The notes under the pieces are model-generated. The model was not told the DNA's origin. It ran no database searches and saw only the letters and a program-made list of their open reading frames with translations. Below are positions 34,021 through 44,611 of a stretch of DNA of 64,000 bases, piece by piece; the first letter of the stretch is position 1, and every line of letters starts with the position of its first letter. This stretch comes from JANMEB01 sp041745295. GTDB taxonomy: Bacteria; Planctomycetota; Planctomycetia; Pirellulales; Pirellulaceae. The stretch spans positions 1 to 64,000 of the forward strand of contig JBGTJE010000053.1 of the NCBI GenBank assembly GCA_041745295.1. Direction: 5' to 3'. The translations under genes were made by a program, and so were the position numbers.

Positions 34021-34992
34021 ATGGGACATAAGCTCACTTCCAGATTGCTCCTTGGGTGGATTGCCTGCTGCGCGATGTTGGTCGCTTGCGACCGGGAACC
34101 GAGACTTCCGAGTCATGCCGATTCGAAACCATTGCCAGTTGCACCGCTGCCGAGACAAACCGACGCCGCCAACCTCGGCGCAACGGAACCCTCGATCAAG
34201 CTCCCACTGGATCCGCAAGCCGAGCTTGCCACCGAGCCCGAAATCGCCGCCGACTCAACGTCGCATGATCAGGAAACGGAACTCGAATATCCGCCTATTG
34301 AAAAGCACTTCACCATTCCCAGTCAATGGAAACGCTTGGGTGCCAGCGAAATCTGGATCGATCGGGAAAAACGCCAAGTCATCGTGGGGGGACACATTTG
34401 CTTACGAGCGGGCGCACTCGAGATGTTCGCCTGTCCTCAGCATACGAAAGAGCATGAGTCCGTAGTGGCGACCCACATGCCTTCTAAATTTGTGCACGCC
34501 GCGTTGCTTGCGGTTGGCGCCAGACCGGGGACGACGGTTCAGTTTGACCCCGAATACACACCGGCCAGCGGTCCCAAGGTGAAGGTCTCCGTCCGCTGGA
34601 TGCAGGACGCCGAACTCAAGGAATTGCCAGCGCAACAGATGGTCCGTGACATTGCCACGGGCAATGCCATGGTTCACGATTGGCTATTTGTAGGAAGTGG
34701 AACATGGAAGAATCCGGATACTGGCGAAGAGGAGTACATGGGCGACAGTGGCGAGCTGATCTGCGTTTCCAATTTTGGAAACGCCACGATGGACTTGCCT
34801 GTCGAGAGCAGTTCGGCGGCCTCTGGATTGTTGTTTGAGGCAATGACCGACAACATTCCAGACCGGGAAACGCTCGTGCTGTTGGTGCTCGAACCGGAGG
34901 TATTGTCTTCGCGGGAAACGCCGTCGAACGATCAGGAAAATGCCGCGGGAGTTGATAAAACGGACTTGCTGAAGGCCAAAAGCGACAAATAG
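34021..34992 (+). CDS. YdjY-domain lipoprotein
   Basis: 323 residues from ATG 34021; an upstream in-frame ATG at 33964 lies in a repeat and is unlikely. SRLLLGWIACCAMLVAC is a lipoprotein signal with lipobox LVAC. A proline-rich linker leads to the YdjY domain at about residues 110-300: VIVGGHICLRAGALEMFACP, then TKEHESVVATHMPSKFVHAA and a late GTWKNPDTGEEEYMGDSGEL segment. The function of YdjY is not established; it is common as a membrane-anchored domain in planctomycetes. The C-terminal 30 residues are charged. Monocistronic. Confidence 0.85.
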   Translation: MGHKLTSRLLLGWIACCAMLVACDREPRLPSHADSKPLPVAPLPRQTDAANLGATEPSIKLPLDPQAELATEPEIAADSTSHDQETELEYPPIEKHFTIPSQWKRLGASEIWIDREKRQVIVGGHICLRAGALEMFACPQHTKEHESVVATHMPSKFVHAALLAVGARPGTTVQFDPEYTPASGPKVKVSVRWMQDAELKELPAQQMVRDIATGNAMVHDWLFVGSGTWKNPDTGEEEYMGDSGELICVSNFGNATMDLPVESSSAASGLLFEAMTDNIPDRETLVLLVLEPEVLSSRETPSNDQENAAGVDKTDLLKAKSDK

Positions 34993-35090
34993 TCGCTCCC
35001 AAATTTGTTTCTGCAACCTGGCAAGCTACAATTCAACGATGGTGAATCGGCGATCGACGCGAGACAATTTTCGGGAGAATACTTCTTATC

Positions 35091-36485
35091 GTGCTGGAAT
35101 CAAAACGGAAGCAGGCGGTCGAAAAGGAATTGGCGGTCTTAGTTCGCGTGGTATTCAACGGTCAATTGAATGCCGGCGACCCTCTGGAGGAACTAACCGG
35201 GCTGGCGGAAACGGCAGGCGCCATGGTTGTAGGGGGTTTGGTCCAACGGCGACCACAACCGCATGTGACGACGCTGTTAGGTTCCGGCAAAGTCGATGAG
35301 CTCAAGCGCTTAATCGAATTCCATGCGGCGGATGTTGCCATCTTTGACAACGATTTGAGTCCCGCCCAAACACGCAATCTAGAAAAAGAGCTGGGGGTCA
35401 AAGTCATCGACCGCACCGAGCTAATCTTGGACATTTTCGCCACGCATGCCAAGACGTTTGAATCACGGTTGGCGGTCGAACTGGCACAGCTCGAATATTC
35501 GCTCCCGCGGCTCAAACGGATGTGGACCCACTTGTCGCGCATTAAGATGGGCGTGGGGATGCGTGGCCCGGGCGAAAAACAATTGGAAGTCGACCGCCGC
35601 CTGGTCGAAAAACGAATTCACGATTTGCGATCCGAATTAAAGATTGTGGAGAATCGCAAGCAGCGCCAGGTCGCTTCACGGCGCGATCACATGACGGTCT
35701 CGTTGGTGGGATACACCAACGCCGGCAAGAGCACGTTGATGAACGCTCTCACCGATGCGAACGTCGTGGCTGAGGACAAGTTGTTTGCGACACTCGATAC
35801 CCGCACGCGGCGCTGGCAGCTCCCCAGTTGGGGCCCCGTGTTGCTTAGCGATACGGTCGGGTTCATTCGCGATTTGCCGCACCATTTGATCGCCAGCTTC
35901 AAAGCCACGCTCGAAGAGACGCGCCAAGCCGACCTGCTGTTGCACGTCGCCGACGCGAGCAGTCCGGCCATCGTTCAACAGATCAGCTCCGTTTTTGGCG
36001 TGCTGACTGAGCTTGGCATGCAGGAAAAGGACACGTTGCTGCTGTTGAATAAGATCGACCAACTCGAATCGCGGTCGACGCTCGACAGCTTGCTCGCTCG
36101 ATACCCTGGCGCGGTCGCGATCAGTGCACGCACGGGTGAAGGTTTTGATCAATTAGCCGACGTGGTCAGTTCGGCGTTGAGCCGATTTTTCCAGGATGTC
36201 ATCGTGGAAACCGGCGTCGAAAACGGTAAACTCTTGGCCTATTTAAATGCATCGGCCGAAGTTCTCTCGACGAAGTTTTGTGAGGAACGCGCCATTGTGC
36301 ATTGTCGAATTTCCGCCGAGGCTTTGGGACGGATTAACGATCCGACCGCAACCTATCAGCGGTACGAAGGTCCGTTCCCCCCCGCGGCTGACCTAGCGCC
36401 GATTGCGGATGGCGGCAAAAGGCAGCCGAATAACGGCCAAGTGATGCCGCGACGCTTTTCGCTGGGTGCTCCCGATCCTAAATAA
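35091..36485 (+). CDS. hflX: Ribosome-associated GTPase HflX
   Basis: 464 residues; HflX is usually 400-450. The N-terminal glycine-rich HflX domain is seen at ~10-100 (ELTGLAETAGAMVVGGLVQR, ALLGSGKVDELK-like TTLLGSGKVDELKRL), followed by the linker GPGEKQLEVDRR. The GTPase domain has G1 GYTNAGKST (207-215), the DTRTRRW and SDTVGFIRDLPHHL switch region and NKID. HflX splits stalled 70S ribosomes during heat or antibiotic stress. The start is GTG at 35091. A C-terminal extension ends in RRFSLGAPDPK. Monocistronic, followed by repetitive sequence. Confidence 0.95.
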   Translation: MLESKRKQAVEKELAVLVRVVFNGQLNAGDPLEELTGLAETAGAMVVGGLVQRRPQPHVTTLLGSGKVDELKRLIEFHAADVAIFDNDLSPAQTRNLEKELGVKVIDRTELILDIFATHAKTFESRLAVELAQLEYSLPRLKRMWTHLSRIKMGVGMRGPGEKQLEVDRRLVEKRIHDLRSELKIVENRKQRQVASRRDHMTVSLVGYTNAGKSTLMNALTDANVVAEDKLFATLDTRTRRWQLPSWGPVLLSDTVGFIRDLPHHLIASFKATLEETRQADLLLHVADASSPAIVQQISSVFGVLTELGMQEKDTLLLLNKIDQLESRSTLDSLLARYPGAVAISARTGEGFDQLADVVSSALSRFFQDVIVETGVENGKLLAYLNASAEVLSTKFCEERAIVHCRISAEALGRINDPTATYQRYEGPFPPAADLAPIADGGKRQPNNGQVMPRRFSLGAPDPK

Positions 36486-36559
36486 TTCCCTCGCCGCCGC
36501 TTTGGCAGAGTGTATAGTGAGCGGGCCTCGAGGTGCTCGTTGTTCGTGACATCTTTCCA

Positions 36560-36751
36560 GCCGCGAAGCGGCGGCAGTCGATAGCCTGGGGCGCGAGCCC
36601 CAGGTCGTTGGCATATGAAGAGTTTTTGAGCCGCGGAGCGGCGGCATGAGTTGCGAAACCATGTCACCGCTTCGCGGTTTGAAGGCGATTTGCCGTTCGC
36701 GCGCCTGGGGCTCGCGCCCCAGGCTTTCGAATAACACCGCTTCGCGGTTCA
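36560..36751. repeat. Compound palindromic repeat
   Basis: Three units of CCGCGAAGCGGCGGCA type (36561, 36631 and inverted at 36667 and 36737) and an inverted pair AGCCTGGGGCGCGAGCCCCA / CTGGGGCTCGCGCCCCAGG form a nested palindrome of about 190 bp between hflX and the SDR gene. No gene inside. Likely an interspersed repeat of the genome. Confidence 0.65.
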
Positions 36752-36820
36752 AGTCAAAAACTTGTGTAAAACAACGGCCTCGAGTTCTGGGATTCGATTT
36801 AAACTTTTCTCATTCAAACC

Positions 36821-37624
36821 ATGGCACGTCGCCGACTGGAACACGGGATTGCGCTGGTTACGGGGGCGTCGAGTGGAATTGGTCGCGAACTGGCGATTCA
36901 ACTGGCGGCCAATCAAGTGGCGGTACTGGTGACCGCGCGGCGCGAAAATCGCTTGGAAGAAGTCGTTTCGCTGATCCGCAAGGATGGCGGCGAGGCCCAT
37001 TCAGTGGCCGGCGATATCGCGCTCTCAGAAACGCGACAGCGTTTGGTCGACACATGCGTCGATCGCTTTGGTCGGTTGGATTTCCTGATCAACAACGCCG
37101 GCATCTCGGCGATGGGCCCTTTTGCGGAGGCTTCTGCCGACCGATTACGGCGGATCATGGAGGTCAATTTCTTCGCGCCGGCCGAGTTGACTCGCCTTGC
37201 CATCCCACTTCTGCGACAAAGCGATCGCGCGATCATCGTCAACATGGGGAGCGTGCTTGGGCATCGCGCGGTGGGGCTTAAATCCGAGTATTGCGCCAGC
37301 AAGTTCGCGCTGCATGGGTTGACGGATGCGATTCGCGCGGAACTGGCGGGGGACAAGATCGATCTGCTGCTGGTGAGCCCCAGCACGACCGACAGCGAGC
37401 TTTTCGAATCCGCGATTGAAGACGGGACGGGCATCCAGTGGAAAGGGCGACGCGCGGCGAAACCGAGCCTAGTCGCGCGGAAGACGCTGTTGGCGATGCG
37501 CCGAGGTACGCACGAAGTCATCCTCACTCCGGGCGGGAACGTCTTGGTCTGGATTGACCGATTGGCACCAACGCTTGCGAACCGACTCGTCCAACGCCGC
37601 ACACCGCGGAAGAAGAAACCTTGA
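36821..37624 (+). CDS. Short-chain dehydrogenase/reductase (SDR)
   Basis: 267 residues, classical SDR. NAD(P) binding motif TGASSGIG at residues 14-21, structural motif NNAG, catalytic serine in VNMGSVLGH and the YxxxK pair in YCASKFALHG. ARRENRL after the second strand places arginines that favour NADP. The C-terminal end (VLVWIDRLAPTLANRLVQR) is hydrophobic and may touch the membrane. Substrate unknown. ATG 36821. The next gene is separated by a short repeat. Confidence 0.9.
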   Translation: MARRRLEHGIALVTGASSGIGRELAIQLAANQVAVLVTARRENRLEEVVSLIRKDGGEAHSVAGDIALSETRQRLVDTCVDRFGRLDFLINNAGISAMGPFAEASADRLRRIMEVNFFAPAELTRLAIPLLRQSDRAIIVNMGSVLGHRAVGLKSEYCASKFALHGLTDAIRAELAGDKIDLLLVSPSTTDSELFESAIEDGTGIQWKGRRAAKPSLVARKTLLAMRRGTHEVILTPGGNVLVWIDRLAPTLANRLVQRRTPRKKKP

Positions 37625-37636
37625 ACATACTATTGG

Positions 37637-37680
37637 TTCCCTCTCCCCCGCTGCGGGGGAGAGGGCAGGGTGAGGGGTTT
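37637..37680. repeat. CCCTCTCCCC / GGGGAGAGGG hairpin repeat
   Basis: TTCCCTCTCCCCCGCTGCGG then GGGAGAGGGCAGGGTGAGGGG is a short GC-rich hairpin plus a GGTGAGGGG tail, a repeat type common in many bacterial genomes. It directly follows the SDR stop. A disrupted copy is at 61230-61342. Confidence 0.6.
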
Positions 37681-37786
37681 TTGGCCGGCCAAGAAAGGTG
37701 CACACGTGCCAGCGGCCGTCAAGATTCGGTTCCTGACATTTTTTACCACGACAATTCCGGCAGGATTAACGGGAGGCAAGTATTCG

Positions 37787-38016
37787 ATGTCCAACAATCC
37801 AAACATAATCAAATTCCACGACCATGCGGACGACCAAGAGGGATTCGTATCGGTACGGAAATTTGAAGATAAAATCTTTGTCTGCCTCTCGCTCGAAACA
37901 AACGGCGACGCCGAAGCATTGATCGAGAAAGAGGTCGTCCTGCGTGAGGACATTGACCCGGCGTTTTGCCAACTCGTACAATGCCGGCTCTTAATTTCTT
38001 GGCACCGAGATCGCGC

Positions 38017-38020
<4 letters not shown>
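37787..38020 (+). CDS. Small hypothetical protein coupled to lysS
   Basis: 77 residues from ATG 37787, supported by GGGAGG at 37771-37776. The sequence (IIKFHDHADDQEGFVSVRKF, LSLETNGDAEALIEKEVVLR) is acidic, with no signal peptide or recognised fold. Its TGA overlaps the ATG of lysS as ATGA (38017-38020), so its translation probably feeds lysS. Without homology search I cannot say if it is conserved; the ribosome-binding site and the coupling favour a real gene. Confidence 0.65.
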
Positions 38021-39597
<1,577 letters not shown>

Positions 39598-39657
39598 GCT
39601 CTAAATCGGATTTCCATTCGCGGGCCCAAGTGTCCGTGACAGAGTCAAAGGATTGAC

Positions 39658-41286
39658 ATGTATAAACTATTGCTCTCGTGGCGCTATCTGCGGACGCGTT
39701 TTATCGCAATCGCCTCGATTATAAGCGTGACCCTGGGCGTGGCGACATTAATCGTCGTCAACAGTGTAATGTCGGGTTTTGTCAATGAAATGTACACCCG
39801 GCTGCATGCATTTTGTTCGGACATCGATATGGCCAGCCCGGGGCTGGGCGAGATTTATGGTGTCGATTTTCGAATTCACCAGATCGAGGGGATTCTGGGC
39901 GAAGACTTGATTGCGACGACAGGCGTCGTCCAAGTTCCGGCGCTATTGCAATTCGAATTTCGCGGCCGCCCGATGACGCAACAGATCATGCTGATTGGCA
40001 TCGACGATGTGACATACGGCCAAGTCACAGACTTTGCACCGTTCCTTTTGAACGAGCATCAACGAAATAAGCTGGATTTCCAGCTCAAAGACGACGGTTA
40101 TGACCCACGCTTTGGCGAAGCGGGATGGTCGTATCGACGGCGTCAAACCCAATTACTGCGAGACTTCAGCGGCGACATGCGCTATGCAAATACCCCGGTT
40201 TCGCCGACGAACTCTGCCGCCCCGAATCCGGCCGCCGATCAGCAAGCTGCTCCCAACTTGTTGCCGTTGCCCACCCAACCCCCCGACTTGAATGCGATTG
40301 CCGAGACGCAAACGGCGACCGCGAGCGATCGCCCGGGGCTCTCGGATCCCTATGCGGCGACGCGGCAACAGATTCACCCCGAAGAAGAGTTTGACGCGAT
40401 GCGTGATCAATACACGGGCATCATCCTGGGATTGGCAATCTCCAATCGAAAGTTCAAGGATCCAAGCACGGGCGAGAACTGCGACGTGTACTTACTTCGT
40501 CCCGGCGATGATATCCAGTTGACATTGCCGACGGCTGGCCCTTCGCCATCGCCGATCACACAGAATTGCACGGTGATCGATTTTTACAATTCGAAGATGC
40601 ACGAATACGACGCGAATTTTGCCTTTATGCCGCTCTCCAAACTACAGCAAATTCGTGGCATGATCGATCCTACGACGGGGATCCGCAGTGTGTCGGCGAT
40701 TCAAATGAAACTGCGTCCCGACGCCGATCTGAGCAACGCCCGCGACAAGCTCATCGCGTATTTTCCCCCGACCGATCCGCCGTTTTGCATGATCCAAACG
40801 TGGCTGGATTCGCAGCGGCCGTTGTTATCGGCGGTGATGATGGAATTGACCATTCTCAATATACTTCTGTTTCTAATTATCGCCGTGGCAGGCTTTGGAA
40901 TCCTAGCGACGTTTTACATGATCGTCGTGGAAAAGACGAAAGACATCGGAGTACTCAAAGCCCTCGGAGCGTCGCGGCGCGGCGTGATGAGCATTTTCCT
41001 CGCCTACGGCTGTTCGTTGGGCATTGTCGGCGCGGGCGTGGGAATTGGACTGGGGCTACTCTTTGTCGCCAACATCAATCGCATTGCGAATGGAATCAAG
41101 TATCTCACGGGACGCGAGGTCTTTGACCCAACGATGTACTACTTCAGCGAGATTCCGACATTGGTTAGCGTCTGGTGTGTCACTTGGGTCGCCGTCGGCG
41201 CGGTCCTGATCGCGGTCTTGGCCAGCGTCTTGCCGGCGTTGCGTGCCGCCCGACTCAACCCGGTGGAGGCTTTGAGATATGAATAA
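39658..41286 (+). CDS. LolC/LolE-type ABC transporter permease
   Basis: 542 residues. One membrane helix near residues 15-40 (FIAIASIISVTLGVATLIVV), a large soluble region to ~395 that has a proline- and glutamine-rich insertion (LPLPTQPPDLN), and three helices near 400-425, 445-475 and 500-530, the FtsX/MacB-like permease plan. RLNPVEALRYE at the C-terminus is the conserved end of lipoprotein-release permeases. The soluble region (MARP-like fold) would be periplasmic. It overlaps the ATPase gene by 8 bp. Together they would extract lipoproteins from the inner membrane; that cargo is inferred from family and window content. Confidence 0.87.
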   Translation: MYKLLLSWRYLRTRFIAIASIISVTLGVATLIVVNSVMSGFVNEMYTRLHAFCSDIDMASPGLGEIYGVDFRIHQIEGILGEDLIATTGVVQVPALLQFEFRGRPMTQQIMLIGIDDVTYGQVTDFAPFLLNEHQRNKLDFQLKDDGYDPRFGEAGWSYRRRQTQLLRDFSGDMRYANTPVSPTNSAAPNPAADQQAAPNLLPLPTQPPDLNAIAETQTATASDRPGLSDPYAATRQQIHPEEEFDAMRDQYTGIILGLAISNRKFKDPSTGENCDVYLLRPGDDIQLTLPTAGPSPSPITQNCTVIDFYNSKMHEYDANFAFMPLSKLQQIRGMIDPTTGIRSVSAIQMKLRPDADLSNARDKLIAYFPPTDPPFCMIQTWLDSQRPLLSAVMMELTILNILLFLIIAVAGFGILATFYMIVVEKTKDIGVLKALGASRRGVMSIFLAYGCSLGIVGAGVGIGLGLLFVANINRIANGIKYLTGREVFDPTMYYFSEIPTLVSVWCVTWVAVGAVLIAVLASVLPALRAARLNPVEALRYE

Positions 41287-42067
41287 CCCATTGCGGGCCC
41301 CATCCATTCGTGTGACCGGCGATCGAACAAGCGACACGCCAACGCCGCCGGTCCACTTGTCGGTAACACGGGAGAGCCTTCTCTCGACAGTCAACCTTTG
41401 CAAGAGTTACCACCAAGGAAAATGCAGCGTCCCAGTTTTGAAAGGGGTCGATCTCGACATCGAATCCGGCAAGTTTACCGCGATCGTGGGCAAGAGCGGA
41501 TCGGGTAAGAGTACGCTGTTGCACTTGTTGGGCACGTTAGATTCGCCAGACTCGGGCGAGATTTGGTTTAACGCAGAACGGCTCGATCAATGGTCGTTGC
41601 GGCGCAAGGATCAGTTTCGCAACGCGCACGTGGGGATGATATTCCAGTTCTATCACCTGTTGCCGGAGCTGACGACGCTGGAAAACGTATTGGTGCCGCG
41701 GATGATCCAGCATGGGCTGATTAGCTATTGGCGGCACCGCAGCAAGTACATGCGACGGGCCATGGAACTTCTGGCGTTGGTTGGATTGGAACATCGCCTT
41801 CATCACAAGCCGAATCAATTGTCCGGCGGGGAAATGCAGCGCACGGCCATTGCGCGGGCGTTGATCTCCGATCCCGTGCTGCTGCTGGCCGATGAGCCCA
41901 CGGGGAATTTGGACAGCGATAGTGGTCGCGACGTCGTGGACACGTTGATCAAACTCAAACAGCAACGGCAAGTCACCATCGTTATGGTGACGCACGACGA
42001 AAATATTGCAGCCATCGCCGATCGCGTCATCGCCCTAGTCGATGGCCAAGTCCAAATTCGCCGATAG
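41279..42067 (+). CDS. LolD-type ABC transporter ATP-binding protein
   Basis: 262 residues. Walker A GKSGSGKST at 71-79, Q-loop region GMIFQFYHLLPELT, ABC signature LSGGEMQRTAIARA, Walker B LLLADEPTGNLD and the switch histidine VTHDE. This matches LolD/MacB-type ATPases, with the conserved NVLVP stretch. The N-terminal ~35 residues are an extension before the family start. Its ATG overlaps the permease stop by 8 bp, so the two are translated together. Only one permease gene is present, so the transporter may be a homodimer of permeases. Confidence 0.93.
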   Translation: MNNPLRAPSIRVTGDRTSDTPTPPVHLSVTRESLLSTVNLCKSYHQGKCSVPVLKGVDLDIESGKFTAIVGKSGSGKSTLLHLLGTLDSPDSGEIWFNAERLDQWSLRRKDQFRNAHVGMIFQFYHLLPELTTLENVLVPRMIQHGLISYWRHRSKYMRRAMELLALVGLEHRLHHKPNQLSGGEMQRTAIARALISDPVLLLADEPTGNLDSDSGRDVVDTLIKLKQQRQVTIVMVTHDENIAAIADRVIALVDGQVQIRR

Positions 42068-42246
42068 GACGCCAATCCAGGGCCAAAACCGCCGGAATAG
42101 CCGCTAGAGCAGGGTTTGGGTTGCTGATACAATTTGGCCTTTGGGATCGAAGCGAACGCGCGTACAGGCTTCCGATCTGCGTTTCGCCGATGATCCACGC
42201 CGGGAAATGGCAAATTTGCCCATCTGCTTTTCGTTGAGACTTCTTC

Positions 42247-43407
42247 ATGACGAATGTTTTGGAACAAAACTCGGCCTTGGCCAAAGCTGACATTGGCTCG
42301 GCCAATTTTCACGAATACAGCGACGAGTTCGGACCGGAAAAAATCGTCTATGTATACGAACCGCGCTGCAAGCTAAAAGGGATTGTCGTCATCGACAACA
42401 CCGCGATCGGCCCGGCGATCGGTGGTATTCGCATGACGCCCACCGTCAACGTCGATGAAGTCTTCCGCTTGGCACGGGCCATGACTTGGAAGAATGCGCT
42501 GGCGGGAATCCCGCACGGCGGCGGCAAGGCGGGAATTATCGCCGATTCGCGAGCCATTACCCAGCGCGAAAAAGAGATTTTGATTCGCCAATTCGCCCGC
42601 GCGATCGAACCGATGAATCAATACATTCCCGGTCCGGATATGGGGACCGACGAAACGGCGATGGCGTGGATTCGGGACGAGATTCGGCGCTCGATTGGAC
42701 TGTCACAAGTCTTGGGTGGAATACCGCTTGATCAAGTTGGAGCCACCGGCTACGGCTTAGCCGTTTGTGGCGCGGTGGCCGTGGACTACGCCGGACTCTC
42801 GCTCCAAGGAGCGCGGATTTCGGTTCAAGGCTTTGGCAACGTTGGAAAGCACGCTGCGAACTATTTTAGTGAACTCGGCGCGATCCTCGTCGTCGCCACG
42901 GATTTGGATGGCACGATCTATGATCCGGACGGAATCGACATTCCACTCTTGACGAGCATCATGGCCGAAAAAGGCGGGCTCAAGAGCTACCCGCGTGGAC
43001 AATTCATGTCGCGCGACGCGTTTATTGATCTGGATTGCGATATCTTTGTTCCCGCGGCGCAGCCTGACGTCATCGACGAAAGCAACGCCGATCGTTTGTC
43101 CTGCAAACTCATCCTGCAGGGTGCCAATATTCCTATCACTCCGGGCGCGGAACGCATCTTGCACGATCGTGGAATTTTGTCGGTTCCCGATTTCGTCGCC
43201 AACGCCGGGGGCGTCATTTGCGGATCCGTCGAATACCGCGGCGGGACGAAAAAACAGGCGTTTGTCGAAATCGAAGAAAAACTGCGCGAGAATACCAACG
43301 CCGTGTTGGAGAAATCTCGGCGCGAACACAAGCTGCCGCGCGACGCCGCACTCGAGCTAGCAAAAGAACGCGTCCTCGAAGCGATGCGCTATCGTCGCTC
43401 GATGTAA
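42247..43407 (+). CDS. Glu/Leu/Phe/Val dehydrogenase family protein
   Basis: 386 residues. The N-terminal domain holds GPAIGGIRMTP and the substrate-binding lysine Lys94 in IPHGGGKAGI, then the PGPDMGTDETAMAWI stretch. The Rossmann domain has GFGNVGKHAANYFSELGA and NAGGVI near the end. The short length and EPRCKLKGIV-type N-terminus are closer to NAD-dependent glutamate or leucine dehydrogenases than to the 450-residue NADP enzyme. Which amino acid is used cannot be decided. Cytoplasmic; ATG 42247, monocistronic. Confidence 0.9.
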   Translation: MTNVLEQNSALAKADIGSANFHEYSDEFGPEKIVYVYEPRCKLKGIVVIDNTAIGPAIGGIRMTPTVNVDEVFRLARAMTWKNALAGIPHGGGKAGIIADSRAITQREKEILIRQFARAIEPMNQYIPGPDMGTDETAMAWIRDEIRRSIGLSQVLGGIPLDQVGATGYGLAVCGAVAVDYAGLSLQGARISVQGFGNVGKHAANYFSELGAILVVATDLDGTIYDPDGIDIPLLTSIMAEKGGLKSYPRGQFMSRDAFIDLDCDIFVPAAQPDVIDESNADRLSCKLILQGANIPITPGAERILHDRGILSVPDFVANAGGVICGSVEYRGGTKKQAFVEIEEKLRENTNAVLEKSRREHKLPRDAALELAKERVLEAMRYRRSM

Positions 43408-43467
43408 ATTTCGAAATCGCTCTGCTGGCGAATGCTCCTGCTGACACATTTCGAGGCGATTGAAGCC

Positions 43468-43584
43468 TGACGCGCAAGCGAAGGAACAGCATCCCAAACT
43501 CTCAATTTGGCCCGTATGTCTCGCGAGCCGAGCGAGACCTACTGTGCAAAATCTGGGACGGGGTTCCTTCGCTTGCACGTGTCA
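43468..43584. mobile_element. 117-bp inverted-repeat element
   Basis: Left end TGACGCGCAAGCGAAGGAAC and right end GTTCCTTCGCTTGCACGTGT plus CA are inverted repeats of ~20 bp with few mismatches; the next bases CAGCATCCCA and TGGGACGGG extend the pairing. The centre has no coding content. The size and ends suggest a non-autonomous element, unrelated in sequence to the 137-bp family. Confidence 0.6.
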
Positions 43585-43810
43585 AAGAATGTCCAAGAGG
43601 AACGGGCGGGCCCGCAGTATCGTCAATGTTTGTGCAGGTTCCGCATTTTCGCCATCACGCGGATGGAGAATTCTGAATCACGACGAATCTTCTCTAAACA
43701 TCGTGGTTTGATTTTGGCGATTATAGGCATTGAAGCGGCAGTTCTAAATCTGCCGACCTTTCAGTTTGTATGACTGGAGTGACGTGCCTTTGGGCACCTT
43801 GGGGGGTTCC
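43585..43810. other. Spacer upstream of the short lipoprotein
   Basis: Non-coding sequence following the inverted-repeat element; it should contain the promoter for the lipoprotein at 43811 but no clear hexamers stand out. Confidence 0.4.
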
Positions 43811-44548
43811 ATGACGTTCGGATTTGGCTTGAAAAAGCGAATCGAAACCGCAGGCTGGGCCAAACTCTCGCTGGCGGCGATCGCCGCCATCGCGCTGCTG
43901 CCCAGTGGCTGCACATCAATGTCGAGTACCTGCGAGTCGTTTAACCATTGCGCGAGCGAGTGCTGCACCGACAATCTCTTCTGCGCATGGAGGGACCACG
44001 TTTGGGCCAAGCGGGCGTACTATTCTCGATATCCGGTCTGTAATCATCTTCATCCATCGCACTTCCGCCGTGGATTCATGGCGGGTTATTCTGCTGTTTG
44101 CGCCGGCGAAGACACGTATCTTCCCGCGGTACCACCAAAGGATTATTGGGGCTACGAATACCAGACCGCGGACGGCAATCAAATGGTCGGCGCGTGGTTT
44201 TCGGGCTATCCGGAGGGTGTGAGTGCCGCTTCCGCCGACGGCGCGGGCATGTACCGCGACGTCCAAGTCTCCTCGATGATCAACGCCGCGCTGCAACCGG
44301 CAACAGACGTTTGGGCTCCGTACTCCAGCTCCGAAGCCGGCGGCCAGCCGCCGGTCCTTTCGGGACAAGGTCTGGACATGCCGCCGCTGCCGGAATCATC
44401 GATCGAGCCTATTCCCGCGAACGGAACACCGCTGGGATCGAATCGCGCCGGCACAACGATGAAATCCATGGGGTCCGACGAGACAGCATCCGCCGATATT
44501 CCCCTGTCGGCACAACGAAAACCGCTTTCCTGGGGCTTGATTCGCTAG
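43811..44548 (+). CDS. Cysteine- and tyrosine-rich lipoprotein
   Basis: 245 residues from ATG 43811; the TTG at 43766 is less likely. KLSLAAIAAIALLPSGC is a lipoprotein signal with the lipid cysteine in SGCTS. The mature N-terminus has further cysteines (STCESF, HCASECCTDNLFCAW). Then a planctomycete-type segment HLHPSHFRRGFMAGYSAVCA, VPPKDYWGYEYQ and AWFSGYPEG; the rest is low complexity. No known domain. It is followed 63 bp later by the Wza-like exporter gene, an arrangement that suggests a polysaccharide-export role, which is inference only. Confidence 0.75.
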   Translation: MTFGFGLKKRIETAGWAKLSLAAIAAIALLPSGCTSMSSTCESFNHCASECCTDNLFCAWRDHVWAKRAYYSRYPVCNHLHPSHFRRGFMAGYSAVCAGEDTYLPAVPPKDYWGYEYQTADGNQMVGAWFSGYPEGVSAASADGAGMYRDVQVSSMINAALQPATDVWAPYSSSEAGGQPPVLSGQGLDMPPLPESSIEPIPANGTPLGSNRAGTTMKSMGSDETASADIPLSAQRKPLSWGLIR

Positions 44549-44611
44549 TCGCATGAACGCAACGCTCATTGTCCCAAGCGCAGTCAACGCAATTCCGTGG
44601 AGTTTTACCGT

